Source: Cellulomonas sp. 73-145
GTDB lineage: Bacteria; Actinomycetota; Actinomycetes; Actinomycetales; Cellulomonadaceae
Assembly: GCA_001898185.1 (NCBI GenBank)
Contig: MKTI01000005.1
Span: forward strand, 62,001-126,000
DNA length: 64,000 nucleotides
Reading direction: 5' to 3'
Made by a program: the position numbers and the translations under genes. This document shows, in pieces, positions 53,555 to 63,046 of the stretch. Numbering within the stretch: the stretch's first letter is position 1; each line of letters starts with the position of its first letter. The notes below the pieces were generated by a model that searched no databases, had not been told where the DNA came from, and worked only from the letters and a program-made list of their open reading frames with translations.

Positions 53555-54367
53555 TCAGGGCGTCGGACGCCGGAGCCGCTCGACGAGGCGCCGCAGGTCC
53601 GCCGGCGCCAGGCCGGTGAACCGCTCGACCTCTCTCGCCGGGTACGCCGGGTCCATGAACCAGCGCAGCGCCGCCACGGCCGCCTCGAGCCGCACCGGCC
53701 CGGCGCCGACCCGTTCACGCACGTACGAGGAGAACCGCACGGCCGACAGGTAGGCGGCCGGGGCCATGCCGAGCAGCGCGACGCACCAGCGGTGGAGCTC
53801 CGCAAGCTGCACGCCCGCGAACCTGGCCAGGTCGACCGGACGCACCAGCCCGCGCTCCTGGTCCACGCGGGCGACCACGTCGTCCAGCCGGTCCAGGTCC
53901 GCGGAGCGCTCGATCGGCTGCCGTGCCAACGCGTCGAGCAGCAGACGGGCCGCGTCGTCCTCCGCGCCCGCCGCAAGCAGACGAGAGGCGTCGTCCGCGA
54001 CCGGCCCGACGACGTCCGCCAGCGGCAGCGCCCGGTCCGCGATCGGGCGCCCACCGCGCAGCCGCGCCGGACCGAGCGGGTGCAGCTGCAGGCCCAGCCG
54101 CACGCCCGGGCCCGTCTGCGTGCGCACCAGCGCGTGCGTCCACGGACCGCGGAGCTCCGGCTCCTCGGGGCGGCGCTCACCGGTGAGCGGGTCGACGAGC
54201 AGGCCGGCGGCGCCGGCGGTCAGCAGCACCAGGCCGCGGCCGTCGGGCAGCAGCACCTCGGTCTCGCCCCGACCTGCGGGCTGGTGCAGCACCCAGACGT
54301 GCTCGACGACCCCGCGCAGCGGGTCGGGCACCTCGATTCGCCGGTACGTCACCTCGGCCACGGCCAT
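53555..54367 (-). CDS. AraC-family transcriptional regulator
   Basis: A 270-residue regulator. The N-terminal ~125 residues form an effector-type beta-rich domain seen in AraC proteins of actinobacteria (YRRIEVPDPLRGVVEHVWVL, VLLPDGRGLVLLT, GVRLGLQLHPLGPARL). The C-terminal part resembles an AraC helix-turn-helix pair (VDLARFAGVQLAELHRWCVA, MAPAAYLSAVRFSSYVRERV, ALRWFMDPAYPAREVERFTG) but both helix-turn-helices are divergent. The ATG at 54367 lies 6 nt below CACAAT, a weak leaderless-type -10. It is divergent from an unknown membrane protein gene across a 62-bp gap that could be its target. Confidence 0.75.
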   Translation of the reverse strand: MAVAEVTYRRIEVPDPLRGVVEHVWVLHQPAGRGETEVLLPDGRGLVLLTAGAAGLLVDPLTGERRPEEPELRGPWTHALVRTQTGPGVRLGLQLHPLGPARLRGGRPIADRALPLADVVGPVADDASRLLAAGAEDDAARLLLDALARQPIERSADLDRLDDVVARVDQERGLVRPVDLARFAGVQLAELHRWCVALLGMAPAAYLSAVRFSSYVRERVGAGPVRLEAAVAALRWFMDPAYPAREVERFTGLAPADLRRLVERLRRPTP

Positions 54368-54429
54368 GACGCCATTGTGTCGCGCAAAGGGCCCTTCAAG
54401 AGCGGGCATCGGGAGGACGATCCGATGCC

Positions 54430-55356
54430 ATGAGCCGCATCCCCAGGTCGGTCCTCCACGCCGTCCGAGACACCGCGGGGCTGCTCCTCGTGACCCTGGT
54501 CGTCGGCGCGGCGCTCGCGCTGTGGGTGGTCCGCACCGACCCGACGTGGCAGCACTTCGTCCGCGACGGGCTGGTCTCGAGGTGGGGCAGCGCCGGACAG
54601 CTCGGCTGGGAGCACGCCCGGGCCGTTGCCGCTCCGCTGCTCGCCGTGTGGCTCGCGAGCCGTGCTCGTGTCGAGCTCCGGAGCGCATGGACATCCGCCT
54701 GGCTCGCGGTGGTCCTCGTGATCCTTGCTTCCGTGGTGGCCGTCGTGCCCCTGCCGGGCGGAGCTCAGCTGCTCGGCGTCTGGCCAGGACCCGCCGACCC
54801 GCTCCAGCTCCGGCCGGACGGCAGCTGGGCAGTCGGCGTGGGGCCTGCGTGGGGATTCCCCGTGCTCACCGCGGGAGCCCTCATGGGCGCGGCGGTGCTC
54901 GGCAACCGAGACGGCGGACGCCAGGACGACGGCGCTGCGGTCCGCCTCCTGCCTCTCGCGGCCGGTGGTCGGATGCTGGCCGCCGCCGTGGTCGGGATCC
55001 CTGCCACCGTCGCGACCGCCGGAGCCGTCGCTGCGCTGCTCGTGGGCTCCGGCTGGCTGACCGCCGACCGTGAGCTGGCCACGCTGGCGGTCGCACTCCT
55101 CGCCGCGGCCCTGCTCTCCGGCACCGGGCCGTCGGGAGCTGTCGTGACGGTGCTCGCGGCGCTGCCCGTGGCCCTGGTGCCGCTCGGCTCATGGTTCGCC
55201 GGTGGTAGCGACGTGCTGCTGCTCCAGGCAGCGGCTGGCGCAACAGCCTGCGCCGCAGTGGCGGCGTGGCGGCCGTGCGTCGCCTGGGCTGCCGAGCTGG
55301 TGGGGACGCGCGATCCGCGCACGACCCTCCCGGACGCGGTCGACCCGCTGGGCTGA
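54430..55356 (+). CDS. Unknown membrane protein
   Basis: A 308-residue protein with six or seven predicted transmembrane helices, for example residues about 16-34 (LLLVTLVVGAALALWVV), 88-105 (LAVVLVILASVVAVVPL), 140-155, 180-205 and 215-255. The segment between the second and third helices (about 35-60) and 115-140 may be outside. No catalytic or transport motif is visible; it could be a permease-like or ABC-2-type relative, but I do not recognise a family. The ATG has GGAGG about 14 nt upstream, a long spacing. It is divergent from the AraC-like regulator and ends 4 bp from the convergent M16 peptidase stop. Confidence 0.7.
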   Translation: MSRIPRSVLHAVRDTAGLLLVTLVVGAALALWVVRTDPTWQHFVRDGLVSRWGSAGQLGWEHARAVAAPLLAVWLASRARVELRSAWTSAWLAVVLVILASVVAVVPLPGGAQLLGVWPGPADPLQLRPDGSWAVGVGPAWGFPVLTAGALMGAAVLGNRDGGRQDDGAAVRLLPLAAGGRMLAAAVVGIPATVATAGAVAALLVGSGWLTADRELATLAVALLAAALLSGTGPSGAVVTVLAALPVALVPLGSWFAGGSDVLLLQAAAGATACAAVAAWRPCVAWAAELVGTRDPRTTLPDAVDPLG

Positions 55357-55360
55357 CGGC

Positions 55361-56704
55361 TCAGTCGCCGAACGGGCCGACGCGGACGACGCTGCGCGGC
55401 TGTGCCGCCAGCAGGACGGCCAGGGACTGGATGTCCGCCGCCGTCACCGCGCGGATCCGCTCGAGCGACTCGTCCGTGCTGAGCAGCTCGCCGTGCACCA
55501 GCTCCGCGCGGCCGAGCCGGCTCATCCGGGAGCCCGTGTCCTCCATGCCGAGCACCAGGCCGCCGGACACCTGTCCGATGGACCGCCGGAGCTCGGCCGG
55601 CGTGATCGGGTCCTGCGCCAGCTTCTCCAGCTCGAGGACCAGCAGCGACATCACCTCGTCGACCTTGGCCGGCGTGCACCCGGCGTACAGGCCGAACAAC
55701 CCGGTCTCCGCGTGGCCGGACGAGAACGAGTAAGTCGAGTACGCCAGGCCCCGCTTCTCGCGGATCTCCTGGAACAGGCGGGACGACATGCCGCCGCCGA
55801 GCACGGCGTTCAGCACGGTGAGGGCGAAGCGGCGGTCGTCCGTGGCGGTCAGGCACAGGCCGCCGACGATGACGTTCGCCTGCTCGGTGGGTCGACGGAC
55901 CGTCAGCTCCGTACCGTCCGACGGGATGCCCAGCTCGCCCGCGAGGAGGCGGTCACCACCGACGCGACGCCCGACGGGCACGGCGTGGTCGTCCAGCGAC
56001 CAACCACCGGCCGGCAGTGCGCGCAGCACCTGCTGGCACAACGCGTCGTGGTCCACACCGCCCGCTGCGGTGACCACCAGGGTCGCCGGCCGGTAGTGCT
56101 GGCGGTAGTGCTCCCACACGGCGTCCCTCGGGACGTCGCGGATGGTCTGCGGCGTTCCACCGATGGGCCGGCCGAGCGCGTGCGACCCGAAGACCGCGGT
56201 GGCGAACTGCTCGTGCACCACGTCGCTCGGGTCGTCGTCGTTCATCGCGAGCTCTTCGAGGATGACCCCGCGCTCGGTCTCCAGCTCGTCCGTGTCCAGA
56301 CGGGCGGAGGTGACCATGTCGGCGATGACGTCGACCGCCATCGGCAGGTCGTCGTCGAGCACCCGCGCGTAGTACGAGGTGTGCTCCTTGCCGGTGGCGG
56401 CGTTGGCCTCGCCACCGACGGCGTCGAACGCCTCCGCGATGTCCATCGCGGTGCGGCGCTCGGTGCCCTTGAACAGCAGGTGCTCGAGGAAGTGCGTCGA
56501 GCCGAAGTGCCCGCTGGTCTCGTCGCGCGATCCGACGCCCACCCAGGCGCCGACCGTCGCCGAGCGCAGACCGGGCATGTGCTCGGTCAGCACCCGGACC
56601 CCGCCGGGCAGGACGGAACGACGCACGAGTGCGTCGCCGTCCTGCCCGGCGGACTGCTCCGCCCCCGGCTGACCGGAGGCGACGAGCGGGAGGTCCAGCG
56701 GCAC
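55361..56704 (-). CDS. M16 (pitrilysin) family zinc peptidase
   Basis: A 447-residue processing-peptidase-like protein. The zinc site is inverted HxxEH, His71-x2-Glu74-His75 (HFLEHLLFKGT), with the third ligand in RGVILEELAM (Glu150 or 151). The second, inactive domain (about 230-430) contains GGGMSSRLFQEIREKRGLAYS, the usual substrate-holding motif. It matches the actinobacterial M16 gene that follows pnp, for example in mycobacteria. The first GTG (56704) lies 1 nt beyond the pnp stop, so the two are coupled. No signal peptide is visible. Function may include turnover of small peptides; not known in detail. Confidence 0.92.
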   Translation of the reverse strand: MPLDLPLVASGQPGAEQSAGQDGDALVRRSVLPGGVRVLTEHMPGLRSATVGAWVGVGSRDETSGHFGSTHFLEHLLFKGTERRTAMDIAEAFDAVGGEANAATGKEHTSYYARVLDDDLPMAVDVIADMVTSARLDTDELETERGVILEELAMNDDDPSDVVHEQFATAVFGSHALGRPIGGTPQTIRDVPRDAVWEHYRQHYRPATLVVTAAGGVDHDALCQQVLRALPAGGWSLDDHAVPVGRRVGGDRLLAGELGIPSDGTELTVRRPTEQANVIVGGLCLTATDDRRFALTVLNAVLGGGMSSRLFQEIREKRGLAYSTYSFSSGHAETGLFGLYAGCTPAKVDEVMSLLVLELEKLAQDPITPAELRRSIGQVSGGLVLGMEDTGSRMSRLGRAELVHGELLSTDESLERIRAVTAADIQSLAVLLAAQPRSVVRVGPFGD

Positions 56705-56705
56705 G

Positions 56706-58961
56706 TCAGGCGTTCGCAGGCGCCGCGTCGGTGGCGTCGGTGCCGGTCTCCTCGGAGCCGGCCGCCGGGGCCGCCGCCTCCTCGTCGACCACCGCGTGCA
56801 GCGAGAGCTTGCCGCGCGGGTCGATCTCGCCGATCTCCACCTGGACCTTCTGGCCCACGGCGAGGACGTCCTCGACGTTCTCGACCCGCTTGCCGCCCAC
56901 GAGCTTGCGGATCTGCGAGATGTGCAGCAGCCCGTCCTTGCCCGGCGACAGGGAGACGAAGGCACCGAACGTCGTGGTCTTGACGACCGTGCCGACGAAG
57001 CGCTCGCCCACCTCGGGCATGTGCGGGTTGGCGATCGCGTTGATCGCCGCCCGCGCGGCCTCCGCCGACGGACCGTCGGTGGCGCCGATGTAGACCGTGC
57101 CGTCGTCCTCGATCGAGATGTCGGCGCCGGTCTCCTCCTGGATCTGGTTGATCATCTTGCCCTTCGGGCCGATGACCTCGCCGATCTTGTCGACCGGCAC
57201 CTTGACCGTGATGACGCGCGGCGCGAACGGGCTCATCTCGTCCGGCGTGTCGATCGCCTCGGCGATGACGTCGAGGATCGCGAGGCGCGCCTCCTTGGCC
57301 TGCGTCAGCGCGCCGGCCAGGACGCTCGCCGGGATGCCGTCGAGCTTGGTGTCCAGCTGGATCGCGGTGACGAACTCCCGCGTACCGGCCACCTTGAAGT
57401 CCATGTCACCGAAGGCGTCCTCGGCACCGAGGATGTCGGTCAGTGCGGCGTACCGCGTCTGGCCGTCGACCGTGTCGGACACGAGGCCCATCGCGATGCC
57501 GGCGACCGGCGCGCGCAGCGGCACACCGGCGTTCAGCAGGGACAGCGTCGAGGCGCAGACGGAGCCCATCGACGTCGAGCCGTTGGAGCCGAGCGCCTCG
57601 GACACCTGGCGGATCGCGTAGGGGAACTCCTCGCGGCTCGGCAGGACGGGCACGAGGGCCCGCTCCGCCAGGGCGCCGTGACCGATCTCGCGGCGCTTCG
57701 GCGAGCCGACGCGGCCCGTCTCACCGGTGGAGAACGGCGGGAAGTTGTAGTGGTGCATGTACCGCTTGCGCGTCTCCGGCGACAGCGTGTCCAGCTGCTG
57801 CTCCATGCGGAGCATGTTCAGCGTGGTGACGCCGAGGATCTGCGTCTCGCCGCGCTCGAAGAGCGCCGAGCCGTGCACGCGGGGCAGCACCTCGACCTCG
57901 GCGGACAGCGTGCGGATGTCCCGCAGGCCGCGGCCGTCGATGCGGAAGCCGTCGGTGAGGATGCGCTGACGGATCAGCTTCTTCTGCACCGAGCGGTAGG
58001 CCGCGGAGATCTCCTTCTCGCGGCCCTCGAACCCCTCGGCCAGCTCGGCCTGGATCTCGGCCTTGATCTCGTCGAGACGGTTCTCGCGCGTCTGCTTGTC
58101 CGCGATGGACAGCGCCTCGCCCAGGCGGGCGGCCGCAGCGGTCTCCACGGCGGCGTAGGCGTCCGGCTGGTACTCCGGGAAGACCGGGAAGACCTGCGTC
58201 TCCTTGGCCGCACGCGCGGCGAGCTCCGCCTGCGCGAGGCACAGGGACCGCAGGAACGGCTTGGCGGCCTCGAGACCCTCGGCGACGACCTCCTCGGTCG
58301 GCACCGTGCCACCGCCGCCGTGCACCAGGCCCCAGGTCGCCTCGGGCGCCTCGGCCTCGATCATCGCGATCGCCACGTCGTCACCGACGATGCGGCCGGC
58401 CACGACCATGTCGAACGTGGCGCGCTCGCGCTCGGAGTACCGCGGGAAGGCGACCCACTGGCCGTCGACCAGCGCGATGCGGGTCGCGGCGACCGGGCCG
58501 GAGAACGGCAGGCCGGACAGCTGGGTGGAGATGGACGCGGCGTTGATCGCCAGGACGTCGTACGCGTCGTCCGGGTGCAGCGCGAGGACGGTGACGACCA
58601 CCTGGACCTCGTTGCGCAGGCCCTTGACGAACAGCGGGCGCAGCGGGCGGTCGATCAGGCGGCAGGCCAGGATCGCCTCGGTCGAGGGACGGCCCTCGCG
58701 ACGGAAGAACGAGCCGGGGATCTTGCCGGCGGCGTACTGCCGCTCCTCGACGTCGACCGTCAGCGGGAAGAAGTCGAACTGGTCCTTGGGGTGCTTGCCG
58801 GCCGTCGTGGCCGACAGCAGCATCGTCTGGTCGTCCAGGTAGGCGACGGCGGAGCCGGCGGCCTGCTTGGCCAGGCGGCCCGTCTCGAAGCGGACGGTGC
58901 GCTTGCCGAACTTGCCGTTGTCGATGACGGCCTCGGCGAACTGGATCTCGGGACCCTCCAC
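56706..58961 (-). CDS. pnp: Polyribonucleotide nucleotidyltransferase
   Basis: Phosphorolytic 3'-5' exoribonuclease, 751 residues. It has two RNase PH domains (about 10-230 and 340-560), a helical linker, a KH domain (about 600-660; [19 protein letters not shown]) and an S1 domain (about 670-740; [17 protein letters not shown]). The second PH domain carries [20 protein letters not shown] and the DMDFKVAGT catalytic strand. The C-terminal ~20 residues are acidic/Ala-rich. The GTG at 58961 has AGGAGG 6 nt upstream. The gap to rpsO holds a long hairpin; in many bacteria the rpsO-pnp interval is where RNase III controls pnp. The M16 gene follows directly. Confidence 0.98.
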   Translation of the reverse strand: MEGPEIQFAEAVIDNGKFGKRTVRFETGRLAKQAAGSAVAYLDDQTMLLSATTAGKHPKDQFDFFPLTVDVEERQYAAGKIPGSFFRREGRPSTEAILACRLIDRPLRPLFVKGLRNEVQVVVTVLALHPDDAYDVLAINAASISTQLSGLPFSGPVAATRIALVDGQWVAFPRYSERERATFDMVVAGRIVGDDVAIAMIEAEAPEATWGLVHGGGGTVPTEEVVAEGLEAAKPFLRSLCLAQAELAARAAKETQVFPVFPEYQPDAYAAVETAAAARLGEALSIADKQTRENRLDEIKAEIQAELAEGFEGREKEISAAYRSVQKKLIRQRILTDGFRIDGRGLRDIRTLSAEVEVLPRVHGSALFERGETQILGVTTLNMLRMEQQLDTLSPETRKRYMHHYNFPPFSTGETGRVGSPKRREIGHGALAERALVPVLPSREEFPYAIRQVSEALGSNGSTSMGSVCASTLSLLNAGVPLRAPVAGIAMGLVSDTVDGQTRYAALTDILGAEDAFGDMDFKVAGTREFVTAIQLDTKLDGIPASVLAGALTQAKEARLAILDVIAEAIDTPDEMSPFAPRVITVKVPVDKIGEVIGPKGKMINQIQEETGADISIEDDGTVYIGATDGPSAEAARAAINAIANPHMPEVGERFVGTVVKTTTFGAFVSLSPGKDGLLHISQIRKLVGGKRVENVEDVLAVGQKVQVEIGEIDPRGKLSLHAVVDEEAAAPAAGSEETGTDATDAAPANA

Positions 58962-59136
58962 GGGTGCCCTCCTTGTTCTCGAAGTGCGCCGGTGGGTCCG
59001 CGGCGGTCTTCGATCGAGGCCCTCGGCGCGCCGTGCGGCGGTCCGGGGGCCACTACCGAGGACCGGACGTGGGACCGGCGCGGCGGTGTGGTGTGACGTG
59101 GTGCGTGCGTCAGGGACGCGTACCGGCCCCGACGCG

Positions 59137-59174
59137 GGACCAGCCCGGACCCTGTGCGGGGTCCGGGCTGGTCC
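59137..59174 (-). terminator. Hairpin between rpsO and pnp
   Basis: GGACCAGCCCGGACC (59137-59151) and GGTCCGGGCTGGTCC (59160-59174) form a perfect 15-bp stem with an 8-nt loop, 6 nt beyond the rpsO stop. It is a terminator or the processing hairpin of an rpsO-pnp transcript. Confidence 0.8.
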
Positions 59175-59180
59175 GGTGGG

Positions 59181-59450
59181 TCAACGGCGCAGGCCGAGCC
59201 GCTCGATCAGGCTGCGGTAGCGCTCGATGTCGATCTTCTGCAGGTAGCCGAGCAGCCGACGACGGCGCCCGACGAGCAGCAGCAGACCACGACGGGAGTG
59301 GTGGTCGTGCTTGTGCTCCTTGAGGTGCTCGGTCAGGTCCTTGATGCGCTGCGTGAGCACCGCGATCTGGACCTCCGGCGAACCGGTGTCACCCTCGTGG
59401 GTCGCGTACTCGGTCATGATCGACTGCTTGGTGGCAGTGTCGAGGGCCAA
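59181..59450 (-). CDS. rpsO: 30S ribosomal protein S15
   Basis: The 89-residue S15 protein that binds the central domain of 16S rRNA. It is the expected length and has [41 protein letters not shown] and a basic end. The start is TTG at 59450 with AGGAGA 4 nt upstream; the rare start codon may hold down expression. It is followed by a strong hairpin and pnp. The promoter is likely at 59537-59542. Confidence 0.98.
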   Translation of the reverse strand: MALDTATKQSIMTEYATHEGDTGSPEVQIAVLTQRIKDLTEHLKEHKHDHHSRRGLLLLVGRRRRLLGYLQKIDIERYRSLIERLGLRR

Positions 59451-59536
59451 CGGTTCTCCTGGTGTCTCGTTGCGCGGCGCTCCGGGGCTTGTCCACCCGG
59501 GCTCTGTGGGTCCGCGGCCGTTCTGACGGCGCGTGA

Positions 59537-59542
59537 AGTCTA
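59537..59542 (-). promoter_or_regulatory. Extended -10 of the rpsO promoter
   Basis: On the minus strand TGGTAGACT contains TAGACT preceded by TGN, an extended -10. The transcript would have a leader of about 80 nt. No clear -35 is seen. Confidence 0.45.
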
Positions 59543-59615
59543 CCAGCAGGTCTGCCGCCGGCCGGTTGGTCCACCTCTTGCCCGCCGGTCAGCCGCCGGG
59601 GCCAGCTGCCGCCGG

Positions 59616-60656
59616 TCAGCTGCCGGGGAGGACACGTACGCCGGGGTCGGCGGCGCCGGCGAGCACCTCGCGCACCCGCGCCACGTCCTGCCCCATGCGT
59701 TCCAGGAGCTCGTCGACCGACGCGAACCGCAGCGTCGGGCGGAGGCGCTCCACCAGCTCCACGGCCACCTCCTCGCCGTACAGGTCGAGGTCCGTGCGGT
59801 CCAGGACGTAGGCCTCGACGCGGCGGACCACGCCGTCGAACGTCGGGTTGGTCCCGATCGACACGGCGGCAGGCAGCACGCGGTCCGGGTCGTCGGGCGA
59901 CACGGGCGTGCCGTCGGCGTGGGCCAACCGGCGCAGCCAGCCGGCGTACACGCCGTCGGCCGGCACCATGCCGGTCGCGTCCGACGCCAGGTTGGCCGTG
60001 GGGAAGCCCAGCTCCCGGCCGCGGGCGTCGCCGTGCACCACGAGCCCTCGGATGCGGTGCGGCCGCCCGAGCACGCGCGCCGCCTGCCGCACGTCGCCCT
60101 CGGCGAGCAGCTCCCGCACCCAGGTGGACGACCAGCGCCGGCGCAACGGGTCGGCGCTGTGGCCGTCGCCGACGCTGGGGTCCGCCGTGACGTCCTCCAC
60201 GACCTCGACGTCGAACCCGTAGCCCTGGCCCAGCCGCGTCATCGCCGCCAGGTCCCCGCCGTTGTCCCGGCCGAAGCGCACGTCACGCCCGACGACGACG
60301 GTCCTGGCGTGCAGCCCCTCCACCAGGTAGCGCCGGACGAACTCCTCGGGCGACTGCCGGGCGAAGTCCAGCGTGTACGTGATCAGCAGCACCGCGTCGA
60401 GACCCGTCTCCCCCAGCAGCTCCAACCGGTCGGCGTCGCCCGTCAGGCGGGGCGGCGCGGTCTGCGGCCGGTGCACCTGGGCGGGGTGCGGCGTGAACGT
60501 GACGGCGACCGAGCGCAGGCCCGCGGCGTGCGCGTCCGACGCCAGACGCTGCAGCACACCCGCGTGCCCGCGGTGGACACCGTCGAAGTTGCCGATGGTG
60601 ACCACGCTCGGGCCGAAGTCCGCCGGCACCTCGCCCAGCTCCGTCCAGACCTGCAC
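59616..60656 (-). CDS. ribF: Bifunctional riboflavin kinase/FAD synthetase
   Basis: A 346-residue enzyme making FMN and FAD. The N-terminal adenylyltransferase (about residues 1-190) has VVTIGNFDGVHRGHAGVL and TVVVGRDVRFGRDNGGD; WVRELLAEGDV marks its end. The C-terminal riboflavin kinase (about 205-340) has the GRELGFPTANLASD loop and SIGTNPTFDG. The GTG at 60656 has AGGAG about 6 nt upstream. A hairpin in the 127-bp gap separates it from truB. I looked for an FMN riboswitch before ribF and saw none. The protein order truB-ribF-rpsO-pnp is standard. Confidence 0.97.
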   Translation of the reverse strand: MQVWTELGEVPADFGPSVVTIGNFDGVHRGHAGVLQRLASDAHAAGLRSVAVTFTPHPAQVHRPQTAPPRLTGDADRLELLGETGLDAVLLITYTLDFARQSPEEFVRRYLVEGLHARTVVVGRDVRFGRDNGGDLAAMTRLGQGYGFDVEVVEDVTADPSVGDGHSADPLRRRWSSTWVRELLAEGDVRQAARVLGRPHRIRGLVVHGDARGRELGFPTANLASDATGMVPADGVYAGWLRRLAHADGTPVSPDDPDRVLPAAVSIGTNPTFDGVVRRVEAYVLDRTDLDLYGEEVAVELVERLRPTLRFASVDELLERMGQDVARVREVLAGAADPGVRVLPGS

Positions 60657-60719
60657 GCACGCTCCTGCTCGGGTCGTCCTCCGTGGTGGGCGTCCTCGAC
60701 GCCGGTGCCCAAGCCTGCC

Positions 60720-60768
60720 ACCTGCGCCGGTGTCCGCCGTATCCGTTGACCGCTGCGCCGGCGCAGGT
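60720..60768 (-). terminator. Hairpin between truB and ribF
   Basis: ACCTGCGCCGG (60720-60730) pairs perfectly with CCGGCGCAGGT (60758-60768) around a 27-nt loop. CTGCGCCGGCGCAG (60753-60766) is also a self-complementary palindrome. It lies 16 nt beyond the truB stop. Confidence 0.55.
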
Positions 60769-60783
60769 CCTCGTCCCAGCGCC

Positions 60784-61737
60784 TCAGGCGGGCGCGAAGA
60801 CCAGGAGGGGCACCGCCCGACCACCCCGGTTCTCCAGGAGCGCCACCAGCTCGCCGCTCGGGGAGAACGCCGCCACCGGTCCGCCCGCAGCAGCGACGGC
60901 GTCCAGGCGCTGACCGTAGGACAGCGCCCGGGTCTCGGCCTCGCTGAGCTCCCGGGGGGCGAACATCGCCCGGGCTGCGTCCGCCAGGGGCAGCACGGCG
61001 ATCGGGCGGTCCGTCGGCTCGGCCTCGAGGACGTCGAGCGGGGTCGCCGCCTCGATGCCGTAGGCACCGACACGGGCCCTGCGCAGCGCGGTCAGGTGGC
61101 CCCCGGCACCCAGCGCGGCGCCCAGGTCGCGCGCCAGAGCTCTTACGTAGGTGCCCGACGAGCAGGTGACGGAGACGTCCAGGTCGACGACGGGGGTGCC
61201 GTCCGACGCCGACGCCCTGCGGACGTCGAGCACGTCAAACCGGGACACGACCACGTCGCGGGCCGCCAGCTCGACCTCCTCGCCGGCCCGGACCCGCGCG
61301 TAGGCGCGCTTCCCGTCGACCTTGATCGCGCTGACCGCACTGGGCACCTGGCTGATCGGCCCGGTCAGCGCCGACACGGCGCGCCGAAGCCGCTCCTCCT
61401 CGAGCTCGGCAGCGCCGGCCGCGGCGACCAGCTCGCCCTCGGCATCGTCCGTGGTGGTGGTCTGGCCGAGGCGGATGGTCGCGTCGTAGTCCTTGTCGGA
61501 GCCGACCAGGTACGTCAGCAGCCGGGTGCCGCGCCCGATGCCGAGCACGAGGACGCCCGTGGCCATCGGGTCGAGGGTCCCGGCGTGGCCGACCTTGCGG
61601 GTCGCCGCGAGGCGCCGCACCCGGGCCACCACGTCGTGGCTGGTCATCCCGGCCGGCTTGTCGACCACCAGCAGGCCGTCGGCGGCAGTGGGCCGGTGGT
61701 CCTGCGCCCGGGTCGGGCGGTCGGGCCGGGCGCTCAT
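60784..61737 (-). CDS. truB: tRNA pseudouridine(55) synthase
   Basis: A 317-residue enzyme that forms pseudouridine 55 in the T-loop of tRNA. The catalytic Asp56 is in GHAGTLDPMATGVL; other signatures are GLLVVDKPAGMTSHDVV, SQVPSAVSAIKVDGKRAY and SSGTYVRALARDLG. A C-terminal PUA-like region (about 245-317) completes it. The ATG overlaps the stop of the DUF4921 gene (ATGA), so it is co-translated with that gene. Confidence 0.97.
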   Translation of the reverse strand: MSARPDRPTRAQDHRPTAADGLLVVDKPAGMTSHDVVARVRRLAATRKVGHAGTLDPMATGVLVLGIGRGTRLLTYLVGSDKDYDATIRLGQTTTTDDAEGELVAAAGAAELEEERLRRAVSALTGPISQVPSAVSAIKVDGKRAYARVRAGEEVELAARDVVVSRFDVLDVRRASASDGTPVVDLDVSVTCSSGTYVRALARDLGAALGAGGHLTALRRARVGAYGIEAATPLDVLEAEPTDRPIAVLPLADAARAMFAPRELSEAETRALSYGQRLDAVAAAGGPVAAFSPSGELVALLENRGGRAVPLLVFAPA

Positions 61738-63041
61738 CGGACGCCTGCGTAGCGCAGCCGGACGGGGTGGCCCGACGTCTCCTCGCCGATGCGCATCGGT
61801 GCGATCGCGCCGGCGTCCCGCAGCCGACGCAGGCCGACGACCGCGCGGTCGCGCAGCGTGAAGGGGTCGATCGTGTTGACGTTCACCTTGGTGCCCCCCT
61901 CGAACCCCGCGAGCGTCGAGACGCGCCACTTCAGCACGATGCGCCACGGCATCGGCTCGGCCACGTCCGGCGGCCGGTGGTGCCACTCCTCGTTGCTGGG
62001 CGTGTGCACCCCGGACACGGCGTGCAGCGCGTGCACCAGGTCGGACACGGCGCGCACCTCCGCGTCGTCGTGCTCCCAGGGCAGCTGGTGCTCGCCGGTC
62101 GCGTACACCTCGAACGCCGGGTAGCGGTGGCCGACCCCGGCGATCGCGACCGCGTGCTCGTTCGCCGCGACCACGAGCCCGTGCCGCAGCGCGACGTCGA
62201 GCACCGCGTGGTTGTAGAGGTCCGGCTCGTCGCGCAGCCGCTCACGCTCGCGCTCCACCTGGGGGCCGTGCTCGTCGATGGCCACCACCTGCTTGTGGAG
62301 GTGGTCGAACGACGCCCCCGCCGGCCGCAGCCAGTTCTGGAAGGCGGCGACGTACAGGGCGTCGGGCCGGGAGCCGTACAGGTCCTGCACCGTCCGCACC
62401 GTCATCGCCATGAACCGGTGGTGCTCGTCCGGCGTCAGCGTGCCCGACCCGGCCAGCTCGTCGTCGAACCGGGCGCCGTCGACCAGGTGACGGCGGGCCA
62501 CCACCACGTCGTGCGAGCCGGCGAACAGGTCGACCGCACCTGCGAGCGGGTCGTCGGAACCGCCGGCGGGAGCAGCTCCGGCCGCCGCGCGCGCCCGGAG
62601 CACCGACACGACGTGCGCCCGGCCGGCGGGGTCGGCCACGTACCGCGCCGCACGGTCCGCCACGTCAGCCGGGACCACGTAGCCGTGGTTGGCGCGCCAG
62701 TAGTCGACGGAGAGGATCTCGTAGAGGTTCGGGATGCGGCGGACCTCGGCGACGGTCTCACCCAGGGCGGCGGCCGCGACGTGCTCGACCAGGCGCGGCT
62801 CCGGGTCGCAGACCAGGCGGGCCTTCTCCGGCGGTGTCTCGGTGTACCGGTCCGGGCAGAAGGCGCAGAGCGCGTCGGCGCGCGCCGGGTCGACCGGCGA
62901 CCGTTGTGCGGGCACGTCCGGCAGCGGACGGTTGGCCCGGCCGGGCAGCGTCCAGACGGTGGTGCCCGTCAGGGGCGAGACCTGCTTGACGGTTCCGTCC
63001 GGCAGCCTGCGCAGCGGTTCGGTGTCCGCCTGGGTGGTCAC
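61734..63041 (-). CDS. DUF4921 family protein (GalT/HIT-like)
   Basis: A 435-residue protein of the DUF4921 family, whose members resemble galactose-1-phosphate uridylyltransferases. It has a possible zinc pair Cys59-x2-Cys62 (LCAFCPDRYTET) and an HIT-like FDHLHKQ near residue 250 with an upstream NWLRPAGAS; a second half has WEHDDAEVR and EEWHHRPPDV. The true GalT catalytic HxHxQ motif is only partly matched (HLHKQ), so an activity on nucleotide-sugar phosphates is possible but unproven. It occupies the slot between rbfA and truB where other actinobacteria carry a DHH phosphoesterase gene. The ATG lies 5 bp beyond the rbfA stop, and truB overlaps by 4 bp. Confidence 0.8.
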   Translation of the reverse strand: MTTQADTEPLRRLPDGTVKQVSPLTGTTVWTLPGRANRPLPDVPAQRSPVDPARADALCAFCPDRYTETPPEKARLVCDPEPRLVEHVAAAALGETVAEVRRIPNLYEILSVDYWRANHGYVVPADVADRAARYVADPAGRAHVVSVLRARAAAGAAPAGGSDDPLAGAVDLFAGSHDVVVARRHLVDGARFDDELAGSGTLTPDEHHRFMAMTVRTVQDLYGSRPDALYVAAFQNWLRPAGASFDHLHKQVVAIDEHGPQVERERERLRDEPDLYNHAVLDVALRHGLVVAANEHAVAIAGVGHRYPAFEVYATGEHQLPWEHDDAEVRAVSDLVHALHAVSGVHTPSNEEWHHRPPDVAEPMPWRIVLKWRVSTLAGFEGGTKVNVNTIDPFTLRDRAVVGLRRLRDAGAIAPMRIGEETSGHPVRLRYAGVR

Positions 63042-63046
63042 GGCCG

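Noticed and set aside
60657..60783. FMN riboswitch before ribF
   Set aside because: The gap is 127 bp and has none of the conserved FMN-element sequence blocks; it contains only a hairpin.
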